Below are positions 59,966-64,000 of a DNA stretch of 64,000 nt, one piece after another. The position numbers and the translations under genes are program-made. Position 1 is the first letter of the stretch; each line of letters begins with the position of its first letter. The DNA comes from Anoplopoma fimbria (taxonomy: Eukaryota > Chordata > Actinopteri > Perciformes > Anoplopomatidae): contig NC_072460.1 of the NCBI RefSeq assembly GCF_027596085.1, positions 4,101,512 to 4,165,511 on the forward strand, read 5' to 3'. The notes beneath the pieces are model-generated. The model was not told where the DNA came from, did not search any database, and saw nothing but the letters and a program-made list of their open reading frames with translations.

Positions 59966-60574
59966 CTGTGTCCCAATCCAGCGGCTGCAGCCTTCGGAGG
60001 ACCCAGCCTTCGCGGTCTACGTGGGCCGGGTCCTTTGAATACCGTGAAGGCTGGACCGAGCGGTCCCACAAATGATTTCCTGTTCGCGTCACCAGCTTTT
60101 CGCGCCCCCACCCTTTTGCCGCTCCCGTCTCCTAGCAACCAGCTGCGGTTGTCATAAAAGAGTATTAAAAAAGTTAAAATATTAAAAATGGACGAGCTGC
60201 TGTAAATAGCGCAGCGGCTGGTTTGTGCGCAGCGGCTGGTTAGCGTTGGTTTGTTTGTTAATAGTGTCACGTAAATTAACCGATCAATTTAACATAAGTG
60301 TGATCTGATCAGGTCCCTTTGTTTTTAGTTTTAACACTTGTATCTGTAAATATTCACGTGAGTTAAAACACAATAATTATATTTAAATGTGAATTCTCCC
60401 GTTGCTGGTCCACTAGTCGCCATGTTCCACACTTGGGCCGTGAAGGATCCATCAGTTGTATCCTCCGAATCTGGGAAAAGTAGGCTGCATGTGTCGGCCC
60501 CGTCGCGGCCGCTGTGACGCAATCGGTCTACAAATGCACCCTCCGAAGGATGCAGCCGCTGGACTGGGACCCAG
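59966..60574. mobile_element. Non-autonomous TIR DNA transposon, about 610 bp
   Basis: Left end CTGTGTCCCAATCCAGCGGC then TGCAGCCTTCGGAG; the reverse complement of the right end reads CTGGGTCCCAGTCCAGCGGC then TGCATCCTTCGGAG, 31 of 34 bases identical. AGATTC occurs just outside on the left (59961-59966, overlapping the first terminal base) and four bases beyond the right end (60579-60584), which could be a 6- to 8-base target duplication if the ends lie slightly differently. The interior has a direct repeat of GCAGCGGCTGGTT (about 60210-60240) and a CpG-rich right end. The 122-codon minus frame inside is not a transposase. Superfamily (hAT or Harbinger type) is undecided. Confidence 0.8.
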
Positions 60575-62136
<1,562 letters not shown>

Positions 62137-62426
62137 CTTTGGAGGAGTGAGTCACAGGGATAGTCCACGTGTCCCTACCTGTCAGTCAAGCCTCCATTAG
62201 CGGCTACTTGGTTGGGTGGCTCGGGGTCCGCTGCTGTGGATGTAGATGTGAGATGACAGCACTGTGTTTCCCCCCAATATATACACACACATTTTGCATC
62301 CGTGTGTGTATTGTTGTGCACTTTATTAAACCATAGACACAAAGCAACACAGACACACATGCCTCACACACACATACACACCTGTGCATGAGTGGCTGTA
62401 TTTGATTTACACAAGGAGGAGACATT

Positions 62427-62430
<4 letters not shown>

Positions 62431-62525
<95 letters not shown>
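62431..62525. repeat. (TG)n microsatellite, array 2 of 4
   Basis: About 47 TG units, inverted relative to array 1. Confidence 0.98.
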
Positions 62526-62623
62526 ATGCCCATGGACCCCGAGCAACGTTGGATTCCTGCAGGATTCAAATTTTATGTAAAATTCTAATCTCATTTTGCG
62601 GACTCACAAGCATTTAAAGTGTT

Positions 62624-62736
<113 letters not shown>

Positions 62737-62830
62737 CCCTTGTGCCCCCCTGGAGGCAGGTCGTCATGAATCATGTCAAAGCGAATCTGCGATTAAAAGG
62801 AGCCCTCCGCACTGAATGGAAAGTCACACG

Positions 62831-62833
<3 letters not shown>

Positions 62834-62911
<78 letters not shown>
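62834..62911. repeat. (CA)n microsatellite, array 4 of 4
   Basis: About 39 CA units with CG interruptions at both ends; faces array 3 across about 100 bases. Confidence 0.98.
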
Positions 62912-62916
<5 letters not shown>

Positions 62917-63039
62917 GTGGCCAACAGTGTAGCCAGCAGCAGTGAATCACAGCGGTCATCACTTGGTGTTTCATATGCGGAGCATGACAGACACAGATTA
63001 GTGGAGCACTGCTGTATAGCTGGCATCTGCTCTGCTCCC

Positions 63040-63890
63040 CTCTGCACCTCCACCTCCTCTCTTTATTTGCACATCCTTCCTTTACTTCTCCGTCTCCTGC
63101 CTGTTTTTTCTCGCATCTTTCTTCTCATATTCGCACCTTCTTCTTTCTTCCCCTATGCCTCCTGCCCTACTAAGACATACTTGCATTTTCTATTCATTCC
63201 TCTGCACCTCCTTTTTCTTTGCACCTATTTTCCTTATCTTCTGCATCTCCTGTATTTCTGTTAGTCTATTCTTCCTTTCTGTTGCACTTCTGTTCCGTTC
63301 TCTTCACCTCCTTTCCTCTCTTCTACACTCATTTTGTTTTCTTCTGCAGCTCCTTTTCTTTCATTTTTGTTTTCATCTCCTCCTCTCTTTCTCCCATTTT
63401 TCCATCTAACTTACTTCTATTCTGAACCTCTTTTCATCAGCACGTCCTTGTCCTCCTTCTGCTCCTCCTGCCCTCTCTTCTATTACATAATGCCTTTCCT
63501 GTTGTCCGCACCTCCCTTGTGTACTTCTGTTTCTTCCTCTGCACCTGCGTCTTTCTTTTCACAACCTTCTGTTGCTCTCCTCCTCCTCCTCATCACCTTC
63601 ATTCCTTTCTTACCACATTTCCTCTCCTTCTCTGTTTTTGCAACCCCTTTCCTGTTTACTCATCTTGACACTTCTTTTCTTCTTTTCTGCGCCTCCTTCA
63701 TACTCCTCTGCATTTCCTTTTTCTTCTGCCCCTTCTCCCCCCTCCTTTACACCTCTACCGCTCACCTCTTTACATTTCCCCTACCTTCCTCTCATTTCTT
63801 TCCTACAGCTTTCTCCTCTCCTATCTCCTCTTCACCTCCACATCATCCTGCTGCACCCGTTTTACATAACAAAGCTATTGCTTGCTTAAG
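63040..63890. repeat. Decayed pyrimidine-rich minisatellite, about 850 bp
   Basis: The plus strand is almost pure C/T with recurring CTGCACCTCC-like cores: CTCTGCACCTCCACC (63040), TTTGCACATCC (63066), ATTCGCACCTTC (63130), CTCTGCACCTCC (63200), TTTGCACC (63218), CTGCATCTCC (63241), CTTCACCTCC (63302), CTGCAGCTCC (63344), CCGCACCTCC (63507), CTCTGCACCTGC (63537). Spacing varies, mostly about 15-40 bases in the dense parts. The 84- to 115-codon frames are translations of it. Confidence 0.75.
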
Positions 63891-64000
63891 AAAAATACAA
63901 TTCAAAATAGATCGACTCATAGTTACAAGTCAAGGTTTCATTCTAAGTCACGTCTTTATGGAATTTAACCTTGTCGGATTAATCACCTGCCTGTTGCCTC
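63891..64000. other. No feature seen
   Basis: Short AT-rich end of the window with no recognisable element. Confidence 0.6.

Noticed and set aside
59902..60270. 122-codon minus frame
   Set aside because: Most of it lies inside the TIR element at 59966-60574 and has no transposase motif.

Overview
The window looks like non-coding DNA from a ray-finned fish, most likely a spiny-rayed (percomorph) teleost. Three things point there: a very high density of long (CA)n/(TG)n arrays; tRNA-derived SINEs whose tail motifs I know from many teleost genomes; and LINE tails, foldback elements and TIR elements of teleost type. No full-length protein gene can be supported. Nearly all long open frames are translations of microsatellites (runs of Cys-Val or Thr-His), of CT/GA tracts or of transposon sequence, and many open only from a non-ATG codon.

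Layout. 1-7 kb: a cut-off SINE at the left edge, five long TG/CA arrays (one facing TG/CA pair at 3.9-4.2 kb), a palindrome-rich stretch at 2.9-3.6 kb and a possible conserved element near 4.8-5.0 kb. 7-17 kb: LINE-like tails, one copy of a dispersed repeat that recurs near 39.5 and 43.9 kb, a possible hAT-type fragment, and otherwise unremarkable AT-rich DNA with a small GC-rich island at 13.6-13.9 kb. 19-30 kb: the first dense cluster of CA/TG arrays, a 300-bp fish repeat at 21.2 kb and a LINE-like 3' end at 27.1-27.5 kb. 29.9-30.3 kb: a GC-rich island with splice-site-like signals on the minus strand, the best gene-related candidate here. 30.65-30.96 kb: an almost complete minus-strand SINE.

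31-47 kb: fish repeat fragments, a perfect 16-bp hairpin, a (TCC)n tract followed by a 420-bp polypurine block, and AT-rich stretches that may hold conserved regulatory DNA (46.1-46.5 kb is the best case). 48-61 kb: the richest transposon section, with a TIR element carrying hAT-like ends (48071-48630), a long foldback element (52921-53560), a second SINE with a different tail (54640-54820), a 55-bp AT-rich duplication, a 112-codon minus-strand frame with a hydrophobic segment (57.2-57.6 kb) and a second TIR element (59966-60574). 62-64 kb: four long CA/TG arrays in 0.9 kb, then an 850-bp pyrimidine tract built from decayed copies of a short CTGCACCTCC-like unit.

No genes act together here. 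The window is best read as intergenic or intronic DNA shaped by microsatellite expansion and by old transposon insertions. Family names come from memory of the motifs and are tentative unless terminal repeats are visible in the sequence.
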